A DNA stretch of 64,000 bases, from positions 372,001 through 436,000 of the forward strand of contig NZ_LGLW01000006.1 in NCBI RefSeq assembly GCF_013620795.1, in the 5' to 3' direction. The position numbers and the translations under genes are program-made. The stretch comes from Pseudomonas sp. Q2-TVG4-2. GTDB taxonomy: Bacteria > Pseudomonadota > Gammaproteobacteria > Pseudomonadales > Pseudomonadaceae. Below are positions 40,066 through 51,761 of the stretch, piece after piece (the first letter of the stretch is position 1; every line of letters begins with the position of its first letter). The notes under the pieces were generated by a model, which made no database searches, was not told the origin of the DNA, and saw only the letters and a program-made list of their open reading frames with translations.

Positions 40066-41364
40066 CTAAGGCTCTGCCCGCAGGCGTCCCAGCAGTTCCT
40101 GCGTCGGATGGCCGTCGGCCGGCCAACCGAGCTGTTGCTGGAAGCTGCGGATGGCGTTGCGGGTATTGGCGCCGATGATGCCGTCTGCAGCACCTGGGTC
40201 GAAGCCCTGGTTCGACAGGCGCTCCTGCAGCTCGAGGCGCTCGGAGCGGCTCAGCGGCTGCTCGCCCTGTGGCCAGCTTGCCCGAACCTTGCCGGCGCCG
40301 TCGAAGCGTTCGGATAACAGACCGATCGCCAGCGCGTAGGAAGATGAATTGTTGTAGCGCAAAATCGCTCGGAAGTTATCCAGGACCAAAAACGCGGGAC
40401 CGCGATAACCGGCAGGAAGCAGCAGGCTCGCCGATGCTTCATCCATGCCCGCCGGCAGCCCGTTCAGGCTGAGCTGGCGCCACTCAGCCAATGGCTTGCG
40501 GATGCTGCTATCGGCCATTGCGTAGTCGAACCCTTCCGGCAGGCTGACTTCGAAGCCCCATGGCTGCCCGGCTTTCCAGCCAGAGGCCTGCAGGTAATGG
40601 GCAGCGGAAGCCAGGGCATCGGCCGAACTGCTCCAAATATCCCGGCGGCCGTCGCCGTCGAAATCCACCGCATGAGTGTTATAGGTGGTCGGAATGAATT
40701 GGGTCTGACCCATGGCGCCAGCCCAGGAGCCACGCAGCTGGCCGGCGGCGACGTCGCCGTGCTCGAGAATTTCCAGCGCTGCCAGCAACTGACTCTTGGC
40801 GAAGCCCGGACGCCGGCCTTCATGTGCCAATGTGGCGAGCGAGCGAATCACGTCCTTGTCACCCATGATCTGCCCGAAGCTGCTTTCGAGGCCCCAGATC
40901 GCTACCAAGGTATTGCGGTCGACACCATAACGCGCTTCGATGCCATCCAGCGTCGCGCGGTGTTGACTCAGCAAACGCTTGCCGCCATCGACCCGCTGTT
41001 GCGAAAGGGCACCGTCCAGGTACTGCCAGACCGGGCGTGTGAACTCCGGCTGGCTGCGATCGGCAGTGATGATGCTTGGATCAGGGGTGATCCCTGCGAA
41101 GGCACGGTCGAACACCAGCGCCGAGATTCCAGCTTGAAGGGCTTCGTTGCGGAACGCCGCGCGCCACTCGGCGAAGCTTTGCTGCTCCGGCTCGGCTTCG
41201 GCCGGCTTGTCCGGTTTGACCTCGGTAATGGTTGTCGTCGGCTGACTGGGTGTGGCCTGTGTAATTGGTGTGATGGGCTCGGCGGCGCAGGCGACCACGA
41301 TGCTCAGGGCTGACCCGGCAATCAGGGTACGCAGCAGCAGTACGGGAACGAAGGTGTAAAGCAT
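40066..41364 (-). CDS. Lytic murein transglycosylase with peptidoglycan-binding domain, lipoprotein
   Basis: A second GH103 (MltB-type) enzyme in the window. The ATG at 41364 gives 432 residues with a leader ending VVAC (Cys26), a probable lipobox. The catalytic Glu is in IWGLESSFGQIMG, followed by GSWAGAMGQTQFIPTTYN and DFDGDGRRDIW. A PG_binding_1 domain (about 370-430) has LQERLSNQGFDPGAADGIIG, absent from the mltB copy near 34 kb. It probably corresponds to the P. aeruginosa SltB/MltB paralogue near lipA. Confidence 0.92.
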   Translation of the reverse strand: MLYTFVPVLLLRTLIAGSALSIVVACAAEPITPITQATPSQPTTTITEVKPDKPAEAEPEQQSFAEWRAAFRNEALQAGISALVFDRAFAGITPDPSIITADRSQPEFTRPVWQYLDGALSQQRVDGGKRLLSQHRATLDGIEARYGVDRNTLVAIWGLESSFGQIMGDKDVIRSLATLAHEGRRPGFAKSQLLAALEILEHGDVAAGQLRGSWAGAMGQTQFIPTTYNTHAVDFDGDGRRDIWSSSADALASAAHYLQASGWKAGQPWGFEVSLPEGFDYAMADSSIRKPLAEWRQLSLNGLPAGMDEASASLLLPAGYRGPAFLVLDNFRAILRYNNSSSYALAIGLLSERFDGAGKVRASWPQGEQPLSRSERLELQERLSNQGFDPGAADGIIGANTRNAIRSFQQQLGWPADGHPTQELLGRLRAEP

Positions 41365-41424
41365 GCACCACTCTCGGCAAGTCATCGGCAGGTGACATTA
41401 TCACGCTTTGGATAGCTTGGCTTT

Positions 41425-41583
41425 TCAAGCCGCCAGAAGGACCGAAGCCTCCCAGCTGGTGGACTGGGAGGCTTCACGGCGGTAGCTGCCTTTGCCTTTT
41501 TTCGGCTGTTCCTGGCGGCTGCGAAACAGGGGTTGCGCCACCAGGGTCTTGGCCTTGTTCGGCCGCTTTCGTTGCTTGCTCAT
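41425..41583 (-). CDS. arfA: Alternative ribosome-rescue factor ArfA
   Basis: A 52-codon gene. It starts MSKQRKRPNKAKTLVAQPLF and ends WEASVLLAA; the core KKGKGSYRR followed by a WEAS block is the ArfA signature. GAGGG lies seven bases before the ATG. ArfA recruits release factor RF2 to ribosomes stalled on transcripts without stop codons, backing up tmRNA. The last third of the coding region contains a perfect 12-bp hairpin, as in known arfA genes, where cleavage or termination there yields a stop-less message so that the protein accumulates only when trans-translation fails. Confidence 0.9.
   Translation of the reverse strand: MSKQRKRPNKAKTLVAQPLFRSRQEQPKKGKGSYRREASQSTSWEASVLLAA
41444..41475 (-). 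promoter_or_regulatory. Hairpin inside arfA coding region
   Basis: GAAGCCTCCCAG pairs perfectly with CTGGGAGGCTTC across an 8-base loop. In the transcript it falls between the KGKGSYRR core and the C-terminus. On the arfA strand it is followed by GGTCCTTCTGG, a weak T-tract, so premature termination or RNase III cleavage are both possible. Confidence 0.75.
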
Positions 41584-41620
41584 TACGTACCCTCTTGGTT
41601 GCCTCTAACAAGGCGAGGGC

Positions 41621-41648
41621 ATCATAGAGACTGTACAAAAAATGTCCA
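41621..41648 (-). promoter_or_regulatory. Sigma-70 promoter of arfA
   Basis: On the minus strand TGGACA, a 16-base spacer and TATGAT match the -35 and -10 consensus in five of six positions each. Transcription should begin near 41614, about 30 bases before the arfA ATG. Confidence 0.65.
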
Positions 41649-41730
41649 GAGCGATAGTTCGACAGTGAGCTTCAAGTAAGCGAGTAAAAGCTGGGCGGTA
41701 TCGACGCGGCACCTACGGCATCGATTCGCT

Positions 41731-41765
41731 TCCCGTTTCCCGTTTCCCGTTTCTCGCTTCCCGCT
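41731..41765. repeat. Five-copy heptamer tandem repeat at the end of holA
   Basis: Three perfect copies of TCCCGTT are followed by TCTCGCT and TCCCGCT. The array runs into the holA stop codon by two bases. A looser AGCTTCAAGTAAG-containing segment at 41668-41694 lies between it and the arfA promoter. Confidence 0.75.
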
Positions 41766-42792
41766 ACAGCCGGACTCTACGCCCACTCAACTGAAGGCAG
41801 ACATCCGTCAGCCCGACCCAAGGATCACCCTCGGCCTGCCCTTTGATCTGTTCATCGATGCGCTGCGCATCCATCAACAGGCGCTGCCAGCCTGCGGCAT
41901 CGTGGCGCTGCAGCGCCCTGCTGACCAGCGGTTTGCGTTTGTCCCAGACTGGCGGGCGCGCCTGGCTGAAGGCGCGGTCGAGCGGCACGCCCTGACTGTA
42001 TTGCTGAGCAATATTGGCCAGTTGGCGAACCTCGCGAGCCACGGCCCAGAGGATGACGGGCGCTTCGACGCCTTCGCCGCGCAGGCCGGTCAGCATCTGC
42101 AGGATGTGCTCCGGCTGACCCAGCAGCGCAGCGTCGATCAGGCCGAAGACATCATAGCGGGCGCTGTCGGCGACGGCGGCCTGCACGGTTTCGGCAGTCA
42201 CCTGGCCACCTTCGGCAAGGAGTTTGAGCTTTTCGATTTCCTGAGCGGCGGCGAGCAGGTTGCCCTCGACACGTGCCGCGATCAGCTCCACGGCGTCCTG
42301 GTCAGCCGCCAGTCCGGCCTGGGACAGGCGTTGACGGATCCATTGCGGCAGCTGCTGAGCATCCACCGGCCAAATTTGCAGGAATTGCACCTGCTTGCCA
42401 TCGATGAGTGCCTTGGCCCATTTGGTCTTTTGCGTATTGCCGTCGAGCTTGGGCAGGCTGACCAGCAGGACGGTGTCCTCGGCCGGACGCGCCAGGTAAT
42501 CGATCAGCGCCGTGGCCCCCTTGTCGCCGGGCTTGCCGTTGGGCATGCGCAGCTCCAGCAGGCGCTTTTCGGCGAATAGCGAGAGGCTGGCCCCGGCTTG
42601 GATGAGTTGCCCCCAGTCGAAACCGGTCTCGACGTTGAGCACCTGGCGCTCGCTGAAGTCCTGCTGACGGCAGGCGTCGCGGATAGCATCACAGGCTTCC
42701 TGACAGAGCAGGTGCTCGTCGCCGCTGACGACATAAACCGGCGCGAGCGGGCCTTGCAGATGCTTGTCGAGTTGGGCAGGGGAAAGTTTCAT
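41764..42792 (-). CDS. holA: DNA polymerase III subunit delta
   Basis: Delta subunit of the clamp loader that opens the beta sliding clamp. The 342-residue protein starts MKLSPAQLDKHL, then PVYVVSGDEHLLCQEACDAI, the usual opening of HolA. The AAA+-like N-terminal domain is degenerate in nucleotide motifs, as in the family. SLFAEKRLLELRMPNGK is the clamp-binding region. It follows lptE on the minus strand, a conserved leuS-lptE-holA order. Confidence 0.95.
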   Translation of the reverse strand: MKLSPAQLDKHLQGPLAPVYVVSGDEHLLCQEACDAIRDACRQQDFSERQVLNVETGFDWGQLIQAGASLSLFAEKRLLELRMPNGKPGDKGATALIDYLARPAEDTVLLVSLPKLDGNTQKTKWAKALIDGKQVQFLQIWPVDAQQLPQWIRQRLSQAGLAADQDAVELIAARVEGNLLAAAQEIEKLKLLAEGGQVTAETVQAAVADSARYDVFGLIDAALLGQPEHILQMLTGLRGEGVEAPVILWAVAREVRQLANIAQQYSQGVPLDRAFSQARPPVWDKRKPLVSRALQRHDAAGWQRLLMDAQRIDEQIKGQAEGDPWVGLTDVCLQLSGRRVRL

Positions 42793-42834
42793 GAGGTCCA
42801 GAGAACGGCAGCCACTGTGGTGGCTGCGCCTTCA

Positions 42835-43440
42835 TCACTGAATGGGTAGTTCGATGGGGGATTGCAGCGGACGTTGGCTCTGCTCACGCATCTGCGCCTC
42901 GATGGCTTCGGCTTCAGCGCGCCGCCTGGCCTCGGCGGTCTGCTGCAGTTGGTCGAGCTGTGCCGGGGTGATGCCGCGGATGCGCATGCTCAGCTGCTGC
43001 AGAAGCTCGCGGCGCATTTCCTGACGCAGCTGATCGGCTTCCTGGTCGGACCCGATGAGGTTGCTGCTGTCATGTACGTAGACTTTCTGCACCTCGACGC
43101 TGTCTTCCAATAGCACGGTGTTTTGCGGGCCCCGGAATTCATAATCGAGCACACTGGTCAGTTCGTATTCGGCACTGCGCGCCGAGGTTGTATAGCTGGC
43201 GGTGCGCTGGCGGGTCTGTTCGCGGACCAGATCAAGGGCGTAGCGCGCCCCCGGGAAGACACGGACGCCGTTGTCCTTGAGCAATTCCTCGAGCTGCTTG
43301 GCGGTCTCGCCATAGCTGTTGCGCGCCTGCAGGTTGATTTCCTCGAGGGCGAAGCTGGTTTCGCCAGTGCCGCGTAGCTGAAAACCACAGGCGCTCAGCA
43401 GCAGGGCCAGGCCGGCCACCACGAGATTGCGTTTGATCAT
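42835..43440 (-). CDS. lptE: LPS assembly lipoprotein LptE
   Basis: A 201-residue outer-membrane lipoprotein that plugs the LptD barrel and helps lipopolysaccharide insertion. The leader ends in LLSACGFQLRG (Cys19), the standard LptE start. GVRVFPGARYALDLV and YELTSVLDYEF are typical. The C-terminal quarter is a Gln/Glu/Arg-rich, probably helical tail. It is in its conserved position between leuS and holA. Confidence 0.94.
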   Translation of the reverse strand: MIKRNLVVAGLALLLSACGFQLRGTGETSFALEEINLQARNSYGETAKQLEELLKDNGVRVFPGARYALDLVREQTRQRTASYTTSARSAEYELTSVLDYEFRGPQNTVLLEDSVEVQKVYVHDSSNLIGSDQEADQLRQEMRRELLQQLSMRIRGITPAQLDQLQQTAEARRRAEAEAIEAQMREQSQRPLQSPIELPIQ

Positions 43441-43484
43441 CTTGTTATCCCCTTGCCAGCCTTGGCGCGCGGCGCCGAGGCGAA

Positions 43485-46799
<3,315 letters not shown>

Positions 46800-46870
46800 C
46801 GACGTCCCGGCTGCCGACAAGCGGCCGCTTCGGCGGGTAAAGTTGCAGCGATCATTTGCCGGAGCTGCAT

Positions 46871-47644
46871 ATGCCGATTCGCTATTTTTTCAAACAACTG
46901 CTGCTGCCCCCGGGCGGCCTGCTACTGCTATTGCTCGCCGCCTGGTGGCTCCGTCGCCGTGCGCCGCGGCTCGCCGCGCTCTGTTTCGTGCTGGGATTCG
47001 GCGGGCTGTGGCTGATGAGTCTGCCAGTTACCGTGGAATGGGCGGCGCGGGCACTGGAGCGCGAGACGGCGCTGGATCAAGCGGAATGGCCGGATCTCGC
47101 GCAGCAGGCGCAGGCGATCGTGGTACTCGGCGCCGGTCGTGAGCAGGCCGATCCAGGTTGGGGGGCGGATCAGCCCAGCCATATTGCGCTCGAGCGGCTG
47201 CGTTACGCCTCACGGCTGGCCAAGGCATCGGGGCTGCCGATTCTGGCCAGCGGCGGATTACATTATGGCGAGCCACCGAGTGAAGCCTTGCTGGCCGCCG
47301 AGGCGCTGCAGCGCGATTTCTCCACGCAGACTCGCTGGCTTGAAGAGCGCAGCCGCACCACCTGGGAAAATGCGCTGTACAGTGCCGAGATGCTCAAGGC
47401 TGCCGGAATCGAACGGGTCGTACTGGTGACTTCGGCGTCGCACATGCCAAGGTCGCGTTGGTGCTTCGAGCAGAACGGCCTAGAGGTGATCGCCGCGCCC
47501 ATGGGCTTTCTCGGCGTGCCCAACGGGCGGCCTTTCGGCGGCTGGCTGCCCGAGTCGAAAGCGGTCTGGCAAAACGGACTGCTGCTCAACGAGGCGGTGG
47601 GACTGCTGGTCTATCCGCTGCTCTATGACGGCAACGCCAAATGA
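46871..47644 (+). CDS. YdcF/ElyC-family (DUF218) membrane protein
   Basis: The ATG at 46871 has GGAG six bases upstream and gives 257 residues. Two hydrophobic segments at the N-terminus (LLLPPGGLLLLLLAAWWL and LAALCFVLGFGGLWL) precede a DUF218 domain with AIVVLGAGRE, LASGGLHYGEPPSE, TWENALYSAEML and LVTSASHMPRS. Relatives such as ElyC affect peptidoglycan precursor and lipid-carrier metabolism, but no exact activity is assigned here. Confidence 0.88.
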   Translation: MPIRYFFKQLLLPPGGLLLLLLAAWWLRRRAPRLAALCFVLGFGGLWLMSLPVTVEWAARALERETALDQAEWPDLAQQAQAIVVLGAGREQADPGWGADQPSHIALERLRYASRLAKASGLPILASGGLHYGEPPSEALLAAEALQRDFSTQTRWLEERSRTTWENALYSAEMLKAAGIERVVLVTSASHMPRSRWCFEQNGLEVIAAPMGFLGVPNGRPFGGWLPESKAVWQNGLLLNEAVGLLVYPLLYDGNAK

Positions 47645-47679
47645 AGGGATGAGCCGTCATTGGCGCACGATCGTGTCGG

Positions 47680-49191
47680 TCAGGCCGGCCGGGGGCGGAT
47701 CAAGCCCCAGCCAAGCAGGAGCACGCATACCAGAATCAATGGCCATGAGCGCCAGTGCAGGTACGGTGTCAGTCCCTGCATCGGCGTGACTTCGCCGTAC
47801 AGGACCGCTTCCTCGAAGGCAGGAACCTGCTCGGTGATGCGTCCCTGTGGATCGATCAGTACGGTGACGCCGTTGTTGGTGGCACGAATCATCCAGCGTC
47901 CGGCTTCCAGCGCGCGCATCTGCGCCATCTGCAGATGTTGCAGCGGTCCAATGGAGTGGCCGAACCAGGCGTCGTTGCTGACGGTGAGCAGAATATCGCT
48001 CTGGGCGGCGAGGCTGGCGGCAAATTCCGGATAGACGACTTCGTAGCAGATGAATGGCGCGATCTGGTGACCCTTCGCCTGCAATAGCGCTTGCTCCGGC
48101 GTGCCCCGGGCAAAGTCGGACATCGGTAGATCGAAGAAGGTGATCAGGCCGCGTAACAGGTCCTGCAAGGGTACGTACTCGCCGAAAGGCACCAGTTTTT
48201 GCTTCAGGTAGGTGCCGTGTGCCTCGCCGACGGTCGTCAAGCCATTGTAGTAACGCAGCTCACCTTCGATGTTGGGCTGGCGTATCGGCACGCCGGTGAT
48301 CAGCGCCGACTGACGTTCTTTGGCGAAGCGGTTCATCATCGTCAGGTAGCCTTCGGCGTGCTCCTTGAGGATCGGCACGGCGGTTTCCGGCCAGACGATG
48401 AGGTCGACGGGGCGGCTGCGGAAGGTCATGTCGCGGTAGAGCAGCAGCTGCATCTCGAGCTTCTGCGGGTCCCACTTGATGCTTTGCGCGACGTTGCCCT
48501 GCATTGCCGCGACCGTGATCGGCTCGGCCTTGGCCGTCGTCCACGGGTGTTGGCCGACGCCCAGCGCGCCGCCCCAGACCGCCGCCAGGATTGCCAGCGA
48601 GCCAGCCAGCGCGCGCTTGCGTGCGAACAGACGAGGCAGCTCGGTCAGCAGGGTTGCGGTCAGTACGATCGCGAAACTGAGCAACCAGACACCGCCAAGG
48701 GGCGCAAGCCCGGCCAATGGGCCTTCGAGCTGACTGTAGCCGGCGTAGAGCCAGGGGAATCCGGTCAACACCCAGCCGCGCAATGCATCCAGTGCGAGCC
48801 ACAGCGCGGCGAACACCAATGGAGCGAGCAGCGGGGCATGTGCCGGCCTCAGCCAGCGCGACCAGAGCCAGCCGAGCAGCGCGAAGAACAATGCCAGGCC
48901 GGCAACGAAACCGAGCGTAAGCGTGCCCGCCAGAATGGGCGGCGCCGAGCCGAAGTCATGAATGCTGACGTAAACCCAGCTGACGCCCGAGGCGAACAGG
49001 CCGAACCCGTAGCACCAGCCGCGACTGGCGGCCTGCTTTGGCGCCAGTTCACGCAGGCCGAGGTAAATCAATCCGATCGACAGCAAAGCCAACGGCCAGA
49101 TATCGAACGGCGCGAGCGACAGCGTAGTCAGGGCACCAGCGGCAAGCGCCAGCAGGTTGCCCGGCCAGCCGGGGCGGGTGATCCAGCGCAT
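47680..49191 (-). CDS. lnt: Apolipoprotein N-acyltransferase
   Basis: Adds the third acyl chain to lipoproteins in the inner membrane. The ATG at 49191 has AAGGAA five bases upstream and gives 503 residues. Six or more N-terminal membrane helices are followed by a nitrilase domain (about 215-470). The triad is in DLIVWPETAVP (Glu), KQKLVPFGEYVP (Lys) and PFICYEVVYPEF (Cys). Last gene of the phoH-ybeY-corC-lnt series. Confidence 0.96.
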   Translation of the reverse strand: MRWITRPGWPGNLLALAAGALTTLSLAPFDIWPLALLSIGLIYLGLRELAPKQAASRGWCYGFGLFASGVSWVYVSIHDFGSAPPILAGTLTLGFVAGLALFFALLGWLWSRWLRPAHAPLLAPLVFAALWLALDALRGWVLTGFPWLYAGYSQLEGPLAGLAPLGGVWLLSFAIVLTATLLTELPRLFARKRALAGSLAILAAVWGGALGVGQHPWTTAKAEPITVAAMQGNVAQSIKWDPQKLEMQLLLYRDMTFRSRPVDLIVWPETAVPILKEHAEGYLTMMNRFAKERQSALITGVPIRQPNIEGELRYYNGLTTVGEAHGTYLKQKLVPFGEYVPLQDLLRGLITFFDLPMSDFARGTPEQALLQAKGHQIAPFICYEVVYPEFAASLAAQSDILLTVSNDAWFGHSIGPLQHLQMAQMRALEAGRWMIRATNNGVTVLIDPQGRITEQVPAFEEAVLYGEVTPMQGLTPYLHWRSWPLILVCVLLLGWGLIRPRPA

Positions 49192-49287
49192 GGGAGTTCC
49201 TTGAAAGACCATCGCCGACACGGCGGCCGGCGGTGGGAGTACGGAGCGGACGAGTCTACCGAAGGTTTCGGTGCGCGGGCAGGAAGC

Positions 49288-50136
49288 CTAGCGGCTTTCT
49301 GTTTCCGTGCGGGTCAGGCGCAGCATGTGCACGCGGCGGCTGTCGGCATTCAACACTCGGAAGCGGAAACCGTCGATTTCGGTCACCTCGTTGCGCTTGG
49401 GCAGATGACCGAAGGTGCTCATGACCAGGCCGGCCACTGTGTCGAACTCTTCGTCCGGGAACTCGCTTTGGAAAAATTCGTTGAAACTGTCGATCGGGGT
49501 CAGCGCCTTGACCAGGAAGTCGCCGCTGGGCAGCGGGCGGATGTAGCTGTCTTCCTCAATGTCGTGCTCGTCTTCGATATCGCCGACGATCTGCTCCAGC
49601 ACGTCTTCGATGGTAACCAGACCAGCGACGCCGCCGTATTCATCAATGACGATCGCCATGTGGCTGTGGTTCGCGCGGAACTCGCGCAGCAGGACGTTGA
49701 GGCGCTTGGATTCGGGTACGAAGGTGGCCGGTCGCAACAGATCCTTGATATCGAAAGGCTGCTGTTCGTCCTGCAGAATCAGCGGCAACAGGTCCTTGGC
49801 CAGCAGTACCCCGATCACCTCGTCGAGGCTGTCGCCGACCACCGGGTAGCGCGAGTGGGCGGCGGAAATGATCGCCGGCAGGAACTCCTTCGGCGACTGG
49901 TCGGCGCGGATGCTCATCACTTGTGAGCGTGGCACCATGATGTCGCGTACCTGCAGGTCGGCCACCTGAATGGCGCCCTCGACGATTGCCAAGGCTTCGT
50001 TGTCCAGCAGTTTGTTCTGGTGGGCGCCGCGCAGTACTTCCAGCAGCTCCTCACGGTTTTTCGGCTCGTGGGCAAAAGCCTGGGTGATTTTCCCAAACCA
50101 GGACTTCTGCCCGTTGCTCGATCGGTCTTCGCTCAT
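49288..50136 (-). CDS. corC: CorC/YbeX family CBS-domain protein
   Basis: A 282-residue cytosolic protein with two CBS domains (about 70-190; LQVRDIMVPRSQVMSI opens the first) and a C-terminal transporter-associated domain (PSGDFLVKALTPIDSFNEFF). Linked to magnesium and cobalt efflux in enterics and, as YbeX, to ribosome metabolism. It lacks the membrane part of larger HlyC/CorC proteins. It sits between ybeY and lnt, as in most gamma-proteobacteria. Confidence 0.94.
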   Translation of the reverse strand: MSEDRSSNGQKSWFGKITQAFAHEPKNREELLEVLRGAHQNKLLDNEALAIVEGAIQVADLQVRDIMVPRSQVMSIRADQSPKEFLPAIISAAHSRYPVVGDSLDEVIGVLLAKDLLPLILQDEQQPFDIKDLLRPATFVPESKRLNVLLREFRANHSHMAIVIDEYGGVAGLVTIEDVLEQIVGDIEDEHDIEEDSYIRPLPSGDFLVKALTPIDSFNEFFQSEFPDEEFDTVAGLVMSTFGHLPKRNEVTEIDGFRFRVLNADSRRVHMLRLTRTETESR

Positions 50137-50173
50137 GTTTTTGACTCAATGGTCCTTGCGGTGCCCGTTTGGG

Positions 50174-50626
50174 CTATTCGGTGGCGTAGGGGTCGGCGTG
50201 ACCCAGCTCTGCCAGCAGTTGGCGCTCGAGACTCTCCATTTCTTCGGCTTCGTCGTCGTCGATATGGTCGTAGCCGAGCAGGTGCAGGCAGCCATGGATG
50301 ACCAGATGTGCCCAGTGCGCCTGCGGCGCCTTGCCTTGTTCGGCCGCCTCGCGCTCGACCACCGGTACGCAGATCACCAGATCCCCGAGCAGCGGGATAT
50401 CCAGCAATTCGTCCGGTACGTCGGCGGGAAAGGACAGCACATTGGTGGCGTAGTCCTTCTGCCGCCAGGTGCGGTTCAGCTCGCGGCCCTCGGCTTCGTC
50501 CACCAGGCGGATGGTCAGCTCGGAATCGGCACTGCGCTGGCGCAGCGCCAGTTCGCACCAGCGGCGCAGGTCTGTTTCGTCAGGCACCGCGTCGTTGCTG
50601 GCGCATTGCACATCGAGTTCAATCAC
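50174..50626 (-). CDS. ybeY: Endoribonuclease YbeY (rRNA maturation factor)
   Basis: Metal-dependent RNase involved in 16S rRNA 3' maturation. The zinc site is His111, His115 and His121 in [11 protein letters not shown]. The GTG start at 50626 gives [12 protein letters not shown] and 150 residues; it overlaps the end of phoH by eight bases. A longer frame inside phoH is rejected. Confidence 0.95.
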   Translation of the reverse strand: MIELDVQCASNDAVPDETDLRRWCELALRQRSADSELTIRLVDEAEGRELNRTWRQKDYATNVLSFPADVPDELLDIPLLGDLVICVPVVEREAAEQGKAPQAHWAHLVIHGCLHLLGYDHIDDDEAEEMESLERQLLAELGHADPYATE

Positions 50627-51626
50627 CGTGGCTGTCCCGAGCACCCCGTTTCCCGGCTTGGGGCTGGTTGTCCTCGAAGGCCTCGTAGGCTTCGACGATG
50701 CGCTGCACCAGAGGGTGGCGCACCACATCCTTGGGCTTGAAGTGGGTGAAACTGATGCCGTTGACGTCCTTGAGCACTTCAATCACGTGCGACAGGCCAC
50801 TTTTGGTGCCGCGTGGCAAATCGACCTGGGTAATGTCACCCGTTATTACCGCAGTGGAGCCGAAGCCGATGCGGGTAAGGAACATCTTCATCTGTTCCAG
50901 CGTGGTGTTCTGGCTCTCGTCGAGGATGATGAAGCTGTTGTTCAGCGTGCGCCCGCGCATATAGGCCAGCGGTGCGATCTCGATCACCTGCTTCTCGATC
51001 AGGCGTGCCACGTGTTCGAAGCCGAGCATCTCGTAGAGCGCGTCATAGAGCGGGCGCAAGTAGGGGTCGATCTTCTGCGCCAGATCGCCCGGCAGGAAGC
51101 CAAGCTTCTCCCCGGCCTCGACTGCCGGACGTACTAGCAGGATGCGACGGACCTGCTCGCGCTCCAGCGCATCGACGGCGCAGGCGACCGCCAGATAAGT
51201 CTTGCCGGTACCGGCTGGGCCGATGCCGAAGTTGATGTCGTTGTCGAGGATCGACTGCACGTAACGCTGCTGGTTGGCTCCGCGTGGACGGATATTGCCC
51301 TTGCGCGTGCGCAGCGAAATGTTTGGCGTGGTGGAAGAGTTGTTCAGCTCTTCCATCGCGGATTCCTGCAAGAACAGGTGGACCATGTCCGGCGAAAGCT
51401 CTGTGCTCTTGGTCTCGCGGTACAGGCGTCGCAGGAGATGTTCCGCGGCTGCGGTCACGTCGGCTGGGCCGACCAACTCGAACTGGTTGCCACGATTACG
51501 AATTTCCAGTTCCAGGCGCTGTTCGATCAAGCGCAGATGCTCGTCGAACTGACCGCACAGATTGGCGAAGCGGTTGGCTTCAAAGGGATCCAGGGTGAAA
51601 CGATGAGGTTCTATGGGGGCGTTCAA
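50619..51626 (-). CDS. ybeZ: PhoH-family ATPase (YbeZ)
   Basis: A 335-residue PhoH-like ATPase. Walker A is [16 protein letters not shown], and [26 protein letters not shown] covers Walker B and the following motif. YbeZ works with YbeY and is thought to be an RNA helicase-like partner. First gene of the phoH-ybeY-corC-lnt series, 135 bases after miaB on the same strand. Confidence 0.94.
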   Translation of the reverse strand: MNAPIEPHRFTLDPFEANRFANLCGQFDEHLRLIEQRLELEIRNRGNQFELVGPADVTAAAEHLLRRLYRETKSTELSPDMVHLFLQESAMEELNNSSTTPNISLRTRKGNIRPRGANQQRYVQSILDNDINFGIGPAGTGKTYLAVACAVDALEREQVRRILLVRPAVEAGEKLGFLPGDLAQKIDPYLRPLYDALYEMLGFEHVARLIEKQVIEIAPLAYMRGRTLNNSFIILDESQNTTLEQMKMFLTRIGFGSTAVITGDITQVDLPRGTKSGLSHVIEVLKDVNGISFTHFKPKDVVRHPLVQRIVEAYEAFEDNQPQAGKRGARDSHGD

Positions 51627-51761
51627 GGGCTTTTGATTGACCTGCTCTGCATATAAGGTTTGATGAGAATAGCGCCGCGCGACGAAAAATACAGCGGCGT
51701 GACGGCCCTGGCGAACATGCGACTGACGCTCGTTCGAATGCCAGCCGCAGCGCGGGCCTGC

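Noticed and set aside
39868..40317. Plus-strand frame of 149 codons between lipA and the transglycosylase
   Set aside because: More than half of it is antisense to the transglycosylase gene, and the rest matches nothing I recognise. A decayed gene is possible but not supportable.
41631..41649. LexA box near the arfA promoter (CTGT followed by an AT-rich spacer)
   Set aside because: The second half-site ACAG is missing at the required spacing.
48199..49926. A 575-codon open frame on the plus strand opposite lnt and corC
   Set aside because: It is antisense to two certain genes, is full of Gln, Arg and His runs with no motif, and is explained by high GC third positions of the real genes.
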